Shown one piece after another: positions 1 through 9,035 of a stretch of DNA of 64,000 nucleotides; the stretch's first letter is position 1; each line of letters opens with the position of its first letter. Location: positions 51,148 to 115,147 of the forward strand of contig NZ_JAQFVG010000268.1 of assembly GCF_029439455.1 (NCBI RefSeq). The letters run 5' to 3'. The stretch comes from Caballeronia sp. BR00000012568055. GTDB taxonomy: Bacteria; Pseudomonadota; Gammaproteobacteria; Burkholderiales; Burkholderiaceae. The notes under the pieces are model-generated. The model ran no database searches and was not told the origin of the DNA. It saw only the letters and a list, made by a program, of their open reading frames with translations. The position numbers were made by a program, and so were the translations under genes.

Positions 1-488
1 GAGGATAAACCCTTACCCCCGCAAACATTTTCGTAAAAACACCCGACTAAAAAACAACAGGAATCCAAAATTTCCGGCTATTTATCAGACGAGATCGGTC
101 ATTTTCGATCTTTTGTGTAACTAAGCGAAAACGCACTTTCGTCGTACTGTAAGAGGGATACGGAGAATTTTGAGATAAATCACATGCGAATCCGAGAAAA
201 GCCTGCTCACGATCGGTCAATTAAACCGAATATAAGTCGGCAATTTGATTTACGTGTGTCATTTACCCGTACAAATTACGCGGCGCACTGCTTTTAACTG
301 AAGAAATGTCCGGTAATATTTCAACCGTGCGCACTAAGTTGTGGCCGAAATGACCGACTCGTTCTAAGGGGTGTGTTAGCAACATCGCTCACCCGATCGA
401 AGCGCATCTCCGCCGCTCTCCAAACGAAATTCCGTCCGCAGGCGTTTTTACGCACTGCGTGGGACGAACTCATTCGAAATTTTCCGCC
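1..488. other. Intergenic region, no gene seen
   Basis: This stretch is clearly more AT-rich than the surrounding genes and has no convincing coding frame. It probably carries the promoter of the beta-helix gene that follows. A nine-base word, GATCGGTCA, occurs twice (near 93 and 213), which could be part of a regulator site, but this is weak. No RNA gene or mobile element was recognised. Confidence 0.5.
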
Positions 489-1658
489 ATGTCTTTGACC
501 ACAAAACAAATCCTGACCTCCGTTCCGTCGATGCACCGTCGCAAAATCCTCACTTCCGCCCTGGCCGGCCTCGGCGCGATGACGCTCGCCGCGTGCGGCG
601 GCGACAGCAGCAGCGATCTGCCCGCATCCGTGGCCGATCGCGCCAAGCGCAAGGGCTCGTCCTCGACACCTGCATCGTCCACGACGGCCGCAAGCCCGCC
701 GGCCGCAGCCAGCTCCACCACCGCCGCCAGTTCCGGCAACGAAACCGTCCTCACCGACACCTCGTTCGGCGTCAAAGGCGACGGCACCACCAATGACCGC
801 GTCGCGCTTCAGAACGCCATCGACGGGTCCGTGGGCAAGGTGCTGCTGATTACCGGCAAGAGCCGTATCGACGTGAAGGGTCTGGATCTGCGCACCAATA
901 CGCATATCCGCTTCGCGACCGGCGCGTCGATCAAACTGCTCGCGCACAATTCGAGCAGCTACCAGATGATGCGTATCTGGGACGTGTCGAACGTGGTGGT
1001 GGAAAACGCGTATCTCGACGGCAGCAAGGAACTCAATTCCGCCACCAACAACCCGAACGGCGATGCCAACGGCGTCGGCTTCTCGATCTGCGGCGCATCG
1101 AACGTCACGCTGACGGCACCGACCACCATCAGCATGTGGGGCGATGGCATCTATCTCGCCAACTCGTGGTACACGGTCACGACGCCGCCGAGCAATGTCA
1201 CGGTCACCAATCACGTCGCAAGCGGCTGCCGCCGTCAGGGCGTGTCGATCACCAGCGGCAAGAACATCACGTTCCAAAGCCCGAACTGGAGCAACATTTC
1301 CGGTTCGCTGCCGTGCGCGGGTCTCGATATCGAGCCGGACAACAACAATGCCGTGCTGCAGAACATCAGCATCGTCAGTCCGGTGACCAACAACTGCCAG
1401 TACGGCGTGCTGATCTATCTCGGGGCGCTCGCCGGTCCCAACGCGCAGAACATCTCGATCACCATCACGAATCATCACGATACCGGCGCGCGTCACGCGG
1501 GCATGGAAATCGGCGGCGGTTCGTGGAACGGCTACTCGGTGAAGGGCAATATCACCGTGACGTCGCCGACCTACACGAAAGCGGCTTACGGCTACGAGCT
1601 GGACACGTGGCAATCGGGCGGTCCGACGATCTCGGTCACCAACATCACGCAGAACTGA
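489..1658 (+). CDS. Right-handed beta-helix (pectate lyase 3-like) lipoprotein of the polysaccharide locus
   Basis: Predicted secreted beta-helix protein. The N-terminus has twin arginines (HRRKILTS) followed by a hydrophobic stretch and a lipobox ending LAAC, so it looks like a Tat- or Sec-exported lipoprotein. A Ser/Thr/Ala/Pro-rich linker follows, then a pectate-lyase-3 type start (FGVKGDGTTNDRVALQ) and repeated beta-helix strands to the end. In this fold family members cleave or bind uronic-acid polysaccharides; the activity here is inference. It is a paralogue of the gene at 2967-3965 and lies beside a Wzy-like polymerase, so the locus polymer is the likely target. The start is uncertain: ATG 489 is used, but ATG 531, directly before the twin arginines, is equally plausible. 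No strong ribosome binding site precedes either. Confidence 0.75.
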   Translation: MSLTTKQILTSVPSMHRRKILTSALAGLGAMTLAACGGDSSSDLPASVADRAKRKGSSSTPASSTTAASPPAAASSTTAASSGNETVLTDTSFGVKGDGTTNDRVALQNAIDGSVGKVLLITGKSRIDVKGLDLRTNTHIRFATGASIKLLAHNSSSYQMMRIWDVSNVVVENAYLDGSKELNSATNNPNGDANGVGFSICGASNVTLTAPTTISMWGDGIYLANSWYTVTTPPSNVTVTNHVASGCRRQGVSITSGKNITFQSPNWSNISGSLPCAGLDIEPDNNNAVLQNISIVSPVTNNCQYGVLIYLGALAGPNAQNISITITNHHDTGARHAGMEIGGGSWNGYSVKGNITVTSPTYTKAAYGYELDTWQSGGPTISVTNITQN

Positions 1659-1689
1659 AGCCCCGCGCTTTAACGCTGTACCGAAGAAC

Positions 1690-1728
1690 GGCCTCGCTTT
1701 CGTCACAACGAAGCGAGGCCTTTTTTTT
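1690..1728 (+). terminator. Rho-independent terminator after the beta-helix lipoprotein gene
   Basis: A perfect ten-base inverted repeat (GGCCTCGCTT / AAGCGAGGCC) with an eleven-base loop is followed by eight T residues. It lies 32 bases after the stop codon, so the beta-helix gene is probably transcribed alone and the polymerase gene at 1878 has its own promoter. Confidence 0.9.
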
Positions 1729-1877
1729 CGATGGTCCGCGCGTGGCTGCCATGACGTGCACTGCCGCACATACCCGCCCGGCGAAGCCGCTTAGCATCAC
1801 GTCTCTTTCTTCGAACGAATCCGCCTCGCGACAAGGCACACGCCAAATCCGGAAGGCGCGTCCAGAGACATCGCCTA

Positions 1878-2951
1878 ATGAAATATCTGCAACGCTACGA
1901 ACTGGGCGAGCTTCCGGGCAACGCACCGCGCGCGGTCCGCGTCCGCCTTTCGATGCTCGCCTTCATTGCGCTGGCCGCGCTCATTCTCGGCGTCATTTCC
2001 TTCGGCGACCGCAGTACGCTGCTCGATCAGGCCGATTACGTCACCTACTTCCGCGAAGCGTCCTGGAGCTGGTTCGTCGCGCTATGGGACCACAGCGCCA
2101 ATCTGTTCGTCTTCGCCGTGAAGATGACGACCGAGGAAATCGGCTGGCGTTTGTGGGTGGTCACGTTGGCGTCGATGGGCTTCTCGCCGGAAGCGGGCGT
2201 GCGCATCACGGCTATCGCGCTCAATCTGCTGATGATCTTCGCGCTCAGCAAAACGCGCTGGCCGTTCTTCAGTCTGCTGTTGTGGGCTGTGCTGCCCTAT
2301 GGTCTGGCGATTCTCGGCTTGTTCCAGATTCGCCAGGGCTTCGCGCTGGCCATTGCGATGTACTTCGCGCTGAATCGGCGGCAGCCGGTGCGCGGCGCAC
2401 TGATCGCGAGCATCGTGCACACGACGTACTCCATTCCTGCCCTGTTCCTGGTCCTGACACATTTCGTCGGCAAGGCGAAGGCGATGAAGGGCGTCAGCGT
2501 GGTCACGATGGCGGCCGTAGGTATGTCGCTGGTTTCGGCGGTGCTGTTCACGCTGTACGGCGGCCGGCGTCTGAAGGCCTACGATCAGGTCGAAGCCTAT
2601 ACGCTGTTCAGCCTGATCGGTCTGGTGATCTATCTGCTGGTGCCCGCGATGGTGTTGTGGACGCGCAAGTTCCGCACCGCTCTCGACGATGCCGCCCGCG
2701 ACGAAGTCACGCGTCAGCTTGCGACCATGCATATCGGTCTGCTGGTGTTTCTGATCGTGTCGTACTTCGTGTATCCGTTCGCGATCAGCCGGATTGGTTA
2801 TTACGGAACGCTGATGATTCCGTTCCTGCTGCCGGAAGTGCGTCTGAAAAGCCGCGCGGTGTTCTATCTGAGCACCATAGTGATTATGGTGATGGTCTAC
2901 GCCGTCGTGAAGAACTACCTCGACGGCAACTACAGCTACTTCATCGGCTAA
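1878..2951 (+). CDS. EpsG/Wzy-type polysaccharide polymerase, integral membrane protein
   Basis: A 357-residue polytopic membrane protein with about nine or ten hydrophobic segments. The centre has the pattern typical of EpsG-like Wzy polymerases: an FQIRQGFA segment followed some 35 residues later by an HTTYS motif and another membrane helix. Such enzymes join undecaprenyl-linked repeat units at the outer face of the inner membrane. The nearby flippase, Wzc-like kinase and initiating transferase support a Wzx/Wzy pathway. It reads rightward, separated from the preceding gene by a terminator and convergent with the second beta-helix gene. Wzy proteins are very diverse, so the family call rests on topology, motif pattern and context rather than on catalytic residues. 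Confidence 0.75.
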   Translation: MKYLQRYELGELPGNAPRAVRVRLSMLAFIALAALILGVISFGDRSTLLDQADYVTYFREASWSWFVALWDHSANLFVFAVKMTTEEIGWRLWVVTLASMGFSPEAGVRITAIALNLLMIFALSKTRWPFFSLLLWAVLPYGLAILGLFQIRQGFALAIAMYFALNRRQPVRGALIASIVHTTYSIPALFLVLTHFVGKAKAMKGVSVVTMAAVGMSLVSAVLFTLYGGRRLKAYDQVEAYTLFSLIGLVIYLLVPAMVLWTRKFRTALDDAARDEVTRQLATMHIGLLVFLIVSYFVYPFAISRIGYYGTLMIPFLLPEVRLKSRAVFYLSTIVIMVMVYAVVKNYLDGNYSYFIG

Positions 2952-2966
2952 CTAGCAGTATCGATA

Positions 2967-3965
2967 TCAACGGATGGTCTTCGGGTCGTTGACCACGATC
3001 TGCGGACCATCGCTGTCCTGCTCGTAACTGAGAAAGCCCTTTCCGCGCGGACGTTCCCAAACCGGCGCGACACTCGCGATCCGGCCGCGCACCGCGTGTC
3101 CCTTCAGACGCAATCCCGACACGCTGAACGCGGCTTCACGGCTCGCTTCATCGCGATGATTGGTGATTTCAATGCTCACCTGCTTCGGCACTGGCCCGGC
3201 AATCAGCTTCAGCCAGATCAGAATGCCGACCTGGCAATTGCGCGTGTAAGGGCTGACGATGCGGATATTTTCCAGCACGTTGGTGTTGTCGTCCGGTTCG
3301 ATATCGAGTCCGGCCGCAGGCGCGGTGCCCTGAATATCGGTCCATACCGGATGATCGAACAGCACGTTTTTTGCGCTGATGATCGACACGCCCTGCCGTC
3401 TGCAGCCCGACGCGTGATGGTTCACCACCTTGATATTTTCGGCGTACGGGAGCTTGTGCACGTAGCTGCCCGCGAGATAGATGCCGTCGCCCCAGCAATT
3501 GACGGTCGTGGGATTGATCAGCGTGATATCGCTGCTCCCCACAATCGAAATGCCGATGCCGTTCTCGCCGCCGCGCGCCGAGTTCAGTTCCTTGCTGCCA
3601 TCGACATTGGCGTTTTCGAGCGTCACGCGCTGCACGTCCCAGATGCGCAGCACTTGGTACGTGTCTTCGCTATGCGGCAAAAATTTGATCGATGCACCCG
3701 GCGCGAAACGAATGCGCGACCCGGTACGGCACGTCAGCCCGGTCACATCGACACGGCATCGGCCGGTAATCACGAGCGTCTTGCCGACACCCGCCGCGTT
3801 ATCGATCGCGCGTTGCAGCGCCACGCGATCGTTCGTGATGCCGTCGCCTTTGACGCCGTACCACTTGTCGATTACTTCGTCGTCCGCAGCATCGGCGCGT
3901 GCGGACATCATCTCGACGCTCAAACCCAGTAACGCCGCCTTCAACACCGTCCGTCTGCGTGTCAT
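2967..3965 (-). CDS. Second beta-helix (pectate lyase 3-like) secreted protein
   Basis: A 332-residue protein starting with TRRRTVLKAALLG, a twin-arginine type signal, and a probable cleavage after ARADA. There is no lipobox, so it should be released to the periplasm or beyond, unlike its paralogue at 489-1658. It shares the start of the domain (YGVKGDGITNDRVALQ), the LNSA segment, a CWGDGIYLA segment and SGCRRQGVSI with that paralogue, so the two are clearly homologous over the whole helix. It is the last gene of the leftward glycosyltransferase operon, six bases after the preceding gene. Likely role: a lyase, hydrolase or epimerase acting on the locus polysaccharide; no catalytic residues can be assigned by eye. 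Confidence 0.75.
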   Translation of the reverse strand: MTRRRTVLKAALLGLSVEMMSARADAADDEVIDKWYGVKGDGITNDRVALQRAIDNAAGVGKTLVITGRCRVDVTGLTCRTGSRIRFAPGASIKFLPHSEDTYQVLRIWDVQRVTLENANVDGSKELNSARGGENGIGISIVGSSDITLINPTTVNCWGDGIYLAGSYVHKLPYAENIKVVNHHASGCRRQGVSIISAKNVLFDHPVWTDIQGTAPAAGLDIEPDDNTNVLENIRIVSPYTRNCQVGILIWLKLIAGPVPKQVSIEITNHRDEASREAAFSVSGLRLKGHAVRGRIASVAPVWERPRGKGFLSYEQDSDGPQIVVNDPKTIR

Positions 3966-3971
3966 CGCCGG

Positions 3972-5102
3972 TTACGCTTTCATCAATTGGTGATAGAGCG
4001 TTTCGAACTGCTCGCGCGACTGGACCATCGTGAAAGTCGAATAGATGCGCGCACGCGCGCGCAGGCCAAACGACTGGCGCGCTTCCGGCGCCATCTGCGC
4101 GAATTCGAGCAGGCCATCGGCGAGTGCTTTGGCGTCTTCCTTCGGCACCACGCGGCCCGTATCGCCGATCAGCATGGCGGCGTCGCCCACATCGGTGACG
4201 ACGCAGGGCACGCCCATCGCCATCGCTTCACCGACGACATTCGGAAAACCCTCGGTGCGCGACGGCATGCAGAACACGTCGAGGCTCGCGAGACACACAG
4301 GCACATCGGTACGCTGGCCGAGCAGCACGAAGCGATCGGCACAACCGGTTTCGGCGATCCAACTCGCCAGCTCCGCGTTCTTCGCATCGAGTCCGCCGCC
4401 GATCATCACGAACACCGCATTGGGCACGCGCTTCGCGATGAGTCCCGCCGCGCGCACGAAGTTCTGATGATCCTTCGCCGGATGAAAACGCCCGAGACAA
4501 CCGAACACCAAAGCATCGCTACCGAACGGATAAGTGTTGCGCAACGAAGCGACTTGTTCGGGCGCAGCGACCAGACGCGATACATCGAAACCATTGGGCA
4601 CGACGACCATGCGCGACGAGTCGTAACCGACCGAGATATGCGAGCGCCGCGACGCCTCCGCCGCGCACACGATGCTCTTCGGCACGAAGTACGACATCCA
4701 CGCGCACACCTTGGCGAGCGCGACGGTCAACCGCGTTCCCGCACTGCCGATATCCGTCGTGCGCACGCCCCAGATCACGCGCTTGTTCGCCGCCAGCCGC
4801 GCCGCGATGCCGCCGAGAAAGTCCGCGTGATACATCCACGTCTGCACGATATCGGGCTTCGCCGCACGAATCAGGCGCACGAGTTTCCAGATCACGCCGA
4901 ACATGCCCGCCAGCGATTTCATGCCGAGCACATGCACTTCGATGCCGCGCGCCACCAGTTGATCGCCGATGCGTCCACGCGTGGTCAGCGAAATGACGGA
5001 ATGCTGAAACCGCGCATCGCCCTCATGCGATTCGATGAGGCGTTGAAGCATGCGTTCGGCACCGTTCGAATCCAGTCCGGTAATGATATGAAGCAGTTTC
5101 AT
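3972..5102 (-). CDS. GT4-family glycosyltransferase
   Basis: A 376-residue GT-B fold, family 4 glycosyltransferase. The N-terminus has the nucleotide-sugar transferase start IITGLDSNGAERML, and the C-terminal half has the family EX7E signature in TEGFPNVVGEAM. It would add a sugar to the undecaprenyl-linked repeat unit on the cytoplasmic side. It is separated from the upstream glycosyltransferase by about 400 bases holding a small opposite-strand ORF, so it and the beta-helix gene six bases downstream may form a separate transcript. Donor and linkage cannot be read from the sequence. Confidence 0.88.
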   Translation of the reverse strand: MKLLHIITGLDSNGAERMLQRLIESHEGDARFQHSVISLTTRGRIGDQLVARGIEVHVLGMKSLAGMFGVIWKLVRLIRAAKPDIVQTWMYHADFLGGIAARLAANKRVIWGVRTTDIGSAGTRLTVALAKVCAWMSYFVPKSIVCAAEASRRSHISVGYDSSRMVVVPNGFDVSRLVAAPEQVASLRNTYPFGSDALVFGCLGRFHPAKDHQNFVRAAGLIAKRVPNAVFVMIGGGLDAKNAELASWIAETGCADRFVLLGQRTDVPVCLASLDVFCMPSRTEGFPNVVGEAMAMGVPCVVTDVGDAAMLIGDTGRVVPKEDAKALADGLLEFAQMAPEARQSFGLRARARIYSTFTMVQSREQFETLYHQLMKA

Positions 5103-5296
5103 TTGGTTATTCCCCTAACGGCTCGAAACGGTGCATCGGCATGTTCGATTGATGCCTTGGATTAATACTTGAATAAAGGCCTGCAACTTGCTTAGCTATA
5201 AGCATCGGCATGCTGCAATCGGGCTGACCATTTATCGCCCCGTGTTAGCATTGGTCTGCTCAATACGCTCTCAACTTTCTGACGGCCACGAATCAG

Positions 5297-5500
5297 ATGA
5301 ATATTGTCGAAATCATCGCGATCGTCATTTTCTGCGGAATACTGCTGCTGGCTTTGGTGGCGGTATTCGATATCCTTTTCACGCCTGCCAGCGCGAGGGG
5401 CAAACGCCGCCCCGGTCTTCTGAAGCGCATGACCGCGTTTCTGGCCAAAAACAAATCCGCCGCGTCCGATCAGCGCCGCGAGCATTCCACGCGTCACTGA
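5297..5500 (+). CDS. Small single-pass membrane protein, hypothetical
   Basis: A 67-residue ORF with one strong hydrophobic segment (about residues 4-28) followed by a basic, Lys/Arg-rich tail. It lies on the opposite strand between two leftward glycosyltransferase genes, and its stop is only three bases from the end of the upstream one. No homologous family is recognised. The start ATG is preceded by only a weak purine stretch. The hydrophobic-then-basic layout is what a real inner-membrane peptide looks like, but a chance ORF is possible. Confidence 0.45.
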   Translation: MNIVEIIAIVIFCGILLLALVAVFDILFTPASARGKRRPGLLKRMTAFLAKNKSAASDQRREHSTRH

Positions 5501-5503
5501 AAT

Positions 5504-6697
5504 TCAGCTTGTCGTCTCCTGGCCGAAGCTCGGCCGCAATCCGACGGTTTCATCCGGAATCAATTCGTCGTAGATCGCCACGGTCTTGCTGACAACGATC
5601 GATTCATCGAACTCGTTCAGCGCTTTCTTGCGCGCCGTGAGTCCGAGTCGTCGCGCCAACGCGCGGTCATCGTCGAGCAGACGAATCGCATCGGCGAGTG
5701 CGACGCTGTCGCGCATCGGCACCAGCAAACCGTCTTCGCCATTTCGACTGACGACTTCGCGGCAACCCGGCGCGTCGGTCGTAATGACGGGCAATGCGCA
5801 TGCGGCGGCTTCGATCAGCGTTGTCGGCAATCCTTCACCGTAATAGGTCGGAAGCACCACGGCATCGATCTTGGTCAGCAGTTTGGGCATGTCGCTGACA
5901 TGACCGAGCCAGTCGATCAAGCCTTCGCGCACCCAGCCTTCGACCACGTCCCGCTTCACCGATGCGGGATTGCCCTCATCCGGCGATCCGGCCAGAAAGA
6001 ACTGCACCGTGCGGTTTTCGCTTTTCATGCGGCGCGCGGCATCGACATATTCGGCAATGCCCTTTTCCCAGATCAATCGCGCGGCCAGCAAAATGCGCAA
6101 CGGCGCTTTCGTTTCTACAGCGTCTGCCTCGCGGGGTACATAGCGGCGGCAATCCACGCCTGCACCTTTGATCAGCCTGAGCACGCTTTTATCGACGATA
6201 TTCGCCTGCGTGAACACGTTCATGTTGTCGGTGTTCTGAAGAATCACCGCCGTGCGTTTGCCGCTGAACGCCATGCGCATGATGCGCACGACCACCGGCC
6301 GCAACATGCGCGCTTTCGACGATGCACTCGTGAACACATAGCCCATGCCATCGATCGAATTCACGCGCGGCTTCACGCCCGACAACTTCGCCGCCAGCGA
6401 TCCATACACCGCGCCCTTGATCGTGAAGCCGTGCACGAGGTCCGGCTTTTCCTGCTTGAACAGACGTGCGAGCCACGAGACCAGCATCAGTTCGCGCCAC
6501 GGATTCAGACTGCGGCGCGCCATCGGCACGGCGATCCAGCGAAAGCCGAACGCGCGCAAACGCTCGCTGTATTCGCCCTCGGGCGACAGCAGCAGCACGT
6601 CGTGTCCTTCATCGCGCAGCTTGCGCGCGAGGCCCATCCGGAAGTTGTAGAGATACCAGTCCGTATTGGCGAACAGGATGATCTTTCTTTTCGGCAT
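5504..6697 (-). CDS. GT4-family glycosyltransferase, PglA/WbpT-like
   Basis: A 397-residue glycosyltransferase of family 4. The N-terminal half has the FTIKGAVYGSLAAKLSG and IDGMGYVFTS segments seen in PglA/CapM-like N-acetylgalactosaminyl or fucosyl transferases, and the C-terminal half carries EGLPTTLIEAAA, the EX7E motif. The start at 6697 (MPKRK) is chosen because AGGAG lies at good spacing upstream; a longer reading frame to 6718 would bypass it. It is 39 bases downstream of the next glycosyltransferase gene in the same operon. PglA-like enzymes often add the second sugar to the initiating HexNAc, which fits the WecA-like enzyme at 15661, but this is inference. Confidence 0.88.
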   Translation of the reverse strand: MPKRKIILFANTDWYLYNFRMGLARKLRDEGHDVLLLSPEGEYSERLRAFGFRWIAVPMARRSLNPWRELMLVSWLARLFKQEKPDLVHGFTIKGAVYGSLAAKLSGVKPRVNSIDGMGYVFTSASSKARMLRPVVVRIMRMAFSGKRTAVILQNTDNMNVFTQANIVDKSVLRLIKGAGVDCRRYVPREADAVETKAPLRILLAARLIWEKGIAEYVDAARRMKSENRTVQFFLAGSPDEGNPASVKRDVVEGWVREGLIDWLGHVSDMPKLLTKIDAVVLPTYYGEGLPTTLIEAAACALPVITTDAPGCREVVSRNGEDGLLVPMRDSVALADAIRLLDDDRALARRLGLTARKKALNEFDESIVVSKTVAIYDELIPDETVGLRPSFGQETTS

Positions 6698-6736
6698 TGT
6701 TTCTCCTGACCTGCACATTCATCGACGTCCGCGCTT

Positions 6737-7858
6737 TCATCGGCTCATGGCGCGCTTGACGCCGAGCCGCGCGAACAGTTCGTCCCACTGATGCAGCACG
6801 CGCTGCAAGGAATAGCGTTCGCGGATCGATTGCGCGGCGCGGCGGCCGTAGGCTTCGCTTTCGTGTTCATCGGCGAGCAGATCGCTGAGCGCGCGCGACA
6901 GCGATTGCGCATCGCCCGGCGGAAGCAGCACGCCGTCGCGGCCATCGCGCGTCAGTTCCTTCGGACCGCTGGGGCAATCGAAGGACACGCACGGCAGACC
7001 GAGCGCCATGCCTTCCATCAGCGCCATCGGCAAACCTTCGTAACGCGAGGACAGCACGAAGGCTTGCGAGCGCGCCATCTCGTCCCACGGCGTCGATGTT
7101 CGGCCCGGCAGAAACACACGCCCCGCAAGCGACCGGCTCGCAATCAGCGCCTCCAGCGATGCGCGCTCCGCGCCTTCGCCCCAGATCCACAGATCCCAGT
7201 CGGGAAACCGCGCGGCGAGCATCGAAAACGCATTGATCAAGACATCGAACTGTTTGAGTTCGTGCAGCCGGCCCAGCGCGATGATGCGTTTGCGACTGCC
7301 CGACTCGAGCGGCTGACGCTTCATCAGCAATAGTTCGTCGGGCACCGGATTGGGCAACACGACAAGATTCTTGATGCCCGGCACGCGCTTGCTGAACGCG
7401 GCGGTGACGTCCTGCGTCAGCAGCGTGACCGCGTTCGCCTTCGGATAGACCAGACGGCATAGCAGACGCCAGAACGCCGAGCGTCCATCGGCCAGCGGAT
7501 TGCTGTGCTCGGACGCGACATGCGGCACGCCCAGCCCGCGCGATGCGACGATCGTCGAAATATTCACGCTGGTCAGGAACGAGACGATCACATCGGGCTT
7601 TGTCTCGCGCACCAGCGCACGAAACGCCTTGAAACGCGCGATATACGATGCAATGCCCTTTTTGGCGCCCGACACACGGTCCGCGAGATACACGAGCTTC
7701 ACGTTCTCGGCCAGCGGAAAAAAGCACTCGCCGCGACCGGAGAAAGTGGCGACCAGCGTAACGGAGTCGCCGCGCGCGGCCCACGCATTCACCAAGGTCG
7801 AAGCGACGCGTTCGGCACCGCCGCTTTGCATCGAATTGACCGCCAGGATGATCTTCAT
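6737..7858 (-). CDS. GT4-family glycosyltransferase, PglH/PglJ-like
   Basis: A 373-residue GT4 enzyme. It begins IILAVNSMQSGGAERVASTL, the donor-domain signature of PglH/PglJ-like N-acetylgalactosaminyltransferases, and has the EX7E motif in YEGLPMALMEGMALG followed by CPSGPKEL. It lies 31 bases downstream of a similar enzyme at 7890-9035, and the two look like an old duplication. In related systems these enzymes transfer GalNAc; here, with a UDP-GalNAcA pathway in the operon, a GalNAc- or GalNAcA-type donor is plausible but unproven. Confidence 0.88.
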   Translation of the reverse strand: MKIILAVNSMQSGGAERVASTLVNAWAARGDSVTLVATFSGRGECFFPLAENVKLVYLADRVSGAKKGIASYIARFKAFRALVRETKPDVIVSFLTSVNISTIVASRGLGVPHVASEHSNPLADGRSAFWRLLCRLVYPKANAVTLLTQDVTAAFSKRVPGIKNLVVLPNPVPDELLLMKRQPLESGSRKRIIALGRLHELKQFDVLINAFSMLAARFPDWDLWIWGEGAERASLEALIASRSLAGRVFLPGRTSTPWDEMARSQAFVLSSRYEGLPMALMEGMALGLPCVSFDCPSGPKELTRDGRDGVLLPPGDAQSLSRALSDLLADEHESEAYGRRAAQSIRERYSLQRVLHQWDELFARLGVKRAMSR

Positions 7859-7889
7859 TGCAACGTGACGAATAAGTTCAGGTTTCTGC

Positions 7890-9035
7890 TCAGCTCACCG
7901 AATCAGCGGGCTGGCGAAGGTTGGTGTTGCGTTCATCGAAGACGTCCCGCCACATGGCGAGCACCTTCTGCGTCGAAAACATCTGCTTCACGCCCGGCGC
8001 GTTCGATGCCAGCTTCGCGCGCAAGGCGTCGTCGGTCATCAGCGTGTGCAGCGATTGCGCGAGCTTGCCGACATCGCCGACCGGACTCACCAGCAGGCCG
8101 TTATGACCGTGCTGGATGATGTCGCGCGGACCGCAGTCGCAGTCGTAGCTGATCGATGCAACGCCACAGGCCATCGCTTCGACCAGCGTCATGCCGAAGC
8201 CTTCGAAGCGCGAACTGAGCACGTACAGATCGCTGCGTTCGTACCAGTCGGTGACGTTGCCGACTTGTCCCGGCAAGAACACGCGCCCTTCCAGTCCGAG
8301 ATCGGCGCGGCGCTTTTCGAGTGCTTTGCGATCGCTGCCTTCACCGATGATCACGAGGTCCCAATCCGGCGACTGCGCCGCGACTTGCGCGAACGCATCG
8401 ATCAGATAATCGAAGCCCTTTTGATCTTCCAGACGTCCCGCGCCGAGCATCACGCGACGTCCTGCTTTTACGATGCTGTCAGGACGCACGATCGGTTCGG
8501 ACACCGGAATGGGCAACGCTACCCAATTCGGTATGACTTTTACGTTCGACGCATGACAGTTCACCTCAATCCATTTGCGGCTTTCTTCGGTGAGCGCGAC
8601 GACGGTATCGGCCATCGGATACGAATAGCGGCGCACCACGTCCCATAAGCGGCCGATAGGCAGCATCGGCGGATGAATGTGTTCGGTCGCGACCATCTTG
8701 CCGCGCAGTCCGATGCCCGCGAGAATCGACCAGATCGATGCCGTCGATTGAATGCCCAACACCACGTCCGGCCGATACGCGCGAATCACTCGGCGCAACG
8801 CCAGAATCCGCCGCACGTTCGCCACGATGCCGCTGATCGGACCGCCCGCTTCACCGGCGAGATCGAGCGCGAATCGCGCGATACCGTCTTCGAGCGTGTA
8901 GAAGTCCGTCTTGCGCGAGGTGATCGTCGCCACGCCCACGTCGTATCCGAGCGCTTTCCATTCGCTCGACAGATTCGCCACCACGCGCTCGGCCCCGCCG
9001 TGCTGGAGGGAATAGATGACCATCAGAATCTTCAT
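7890..9035 (-). CDS. GT4-family glycosyltransferase, PglH/PglJ-like
   Basis: A 381-residue GT4 enzyme starting ILMVIYSLQHGGAERVV, with the EX7E motif in FEGFGMTLVEAMACG and the segment CDCGPRDII that corresponds to the GPKEL region of its downstream relative. Its ATG overlaps the stop of the flippase gene by four bases (ATGA), so the two are translationally coupled. It should act on the cytoplasmic face on lipid-linked oligosaccharide. Acceptor and sugar are not predictable from sequence alone. Confidence 0.88.
   Translation of the reverse strand: MKILMVIYSLQHGGAERVVANLSSEWKALGYDVGVATITSRKTDFYTLEDGIARFALDLAGEAGGPISGIVANVRRILALRRVIRAYRPDVVLGIQSTASIWSILAGIGLRGKMVATEHIHPPMLPIGRLWDVVRRYSYPMADTVVALTEESRKWIEVNCHASNVKVIPNWVALPIPVSEPIVRPDSIVKAGRRVMLGAGRLEDQKGFDYLIDAFAQVAAQSPDWDLVIIGEGSDRKALEKRRADLGLEGRVFLPGQVGNVTDWYERSDLYVLSSRFEGFGMTLVEAMACGVASISYDCDCGPRDIIQHGHNGLLVSPVGDVGKLAQSLHTLMTDDALRAKLASNAPGVKQMFSTQKVLAMWRDVFDERNTNLRQPADSVS

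Noticed and set aside
321-1769. Long leftward frame over the beta-helix gene
   Set aside because: It is Arg/Ala/His-rich, has no family resemblance, and is the antisense of a well-supported gene.
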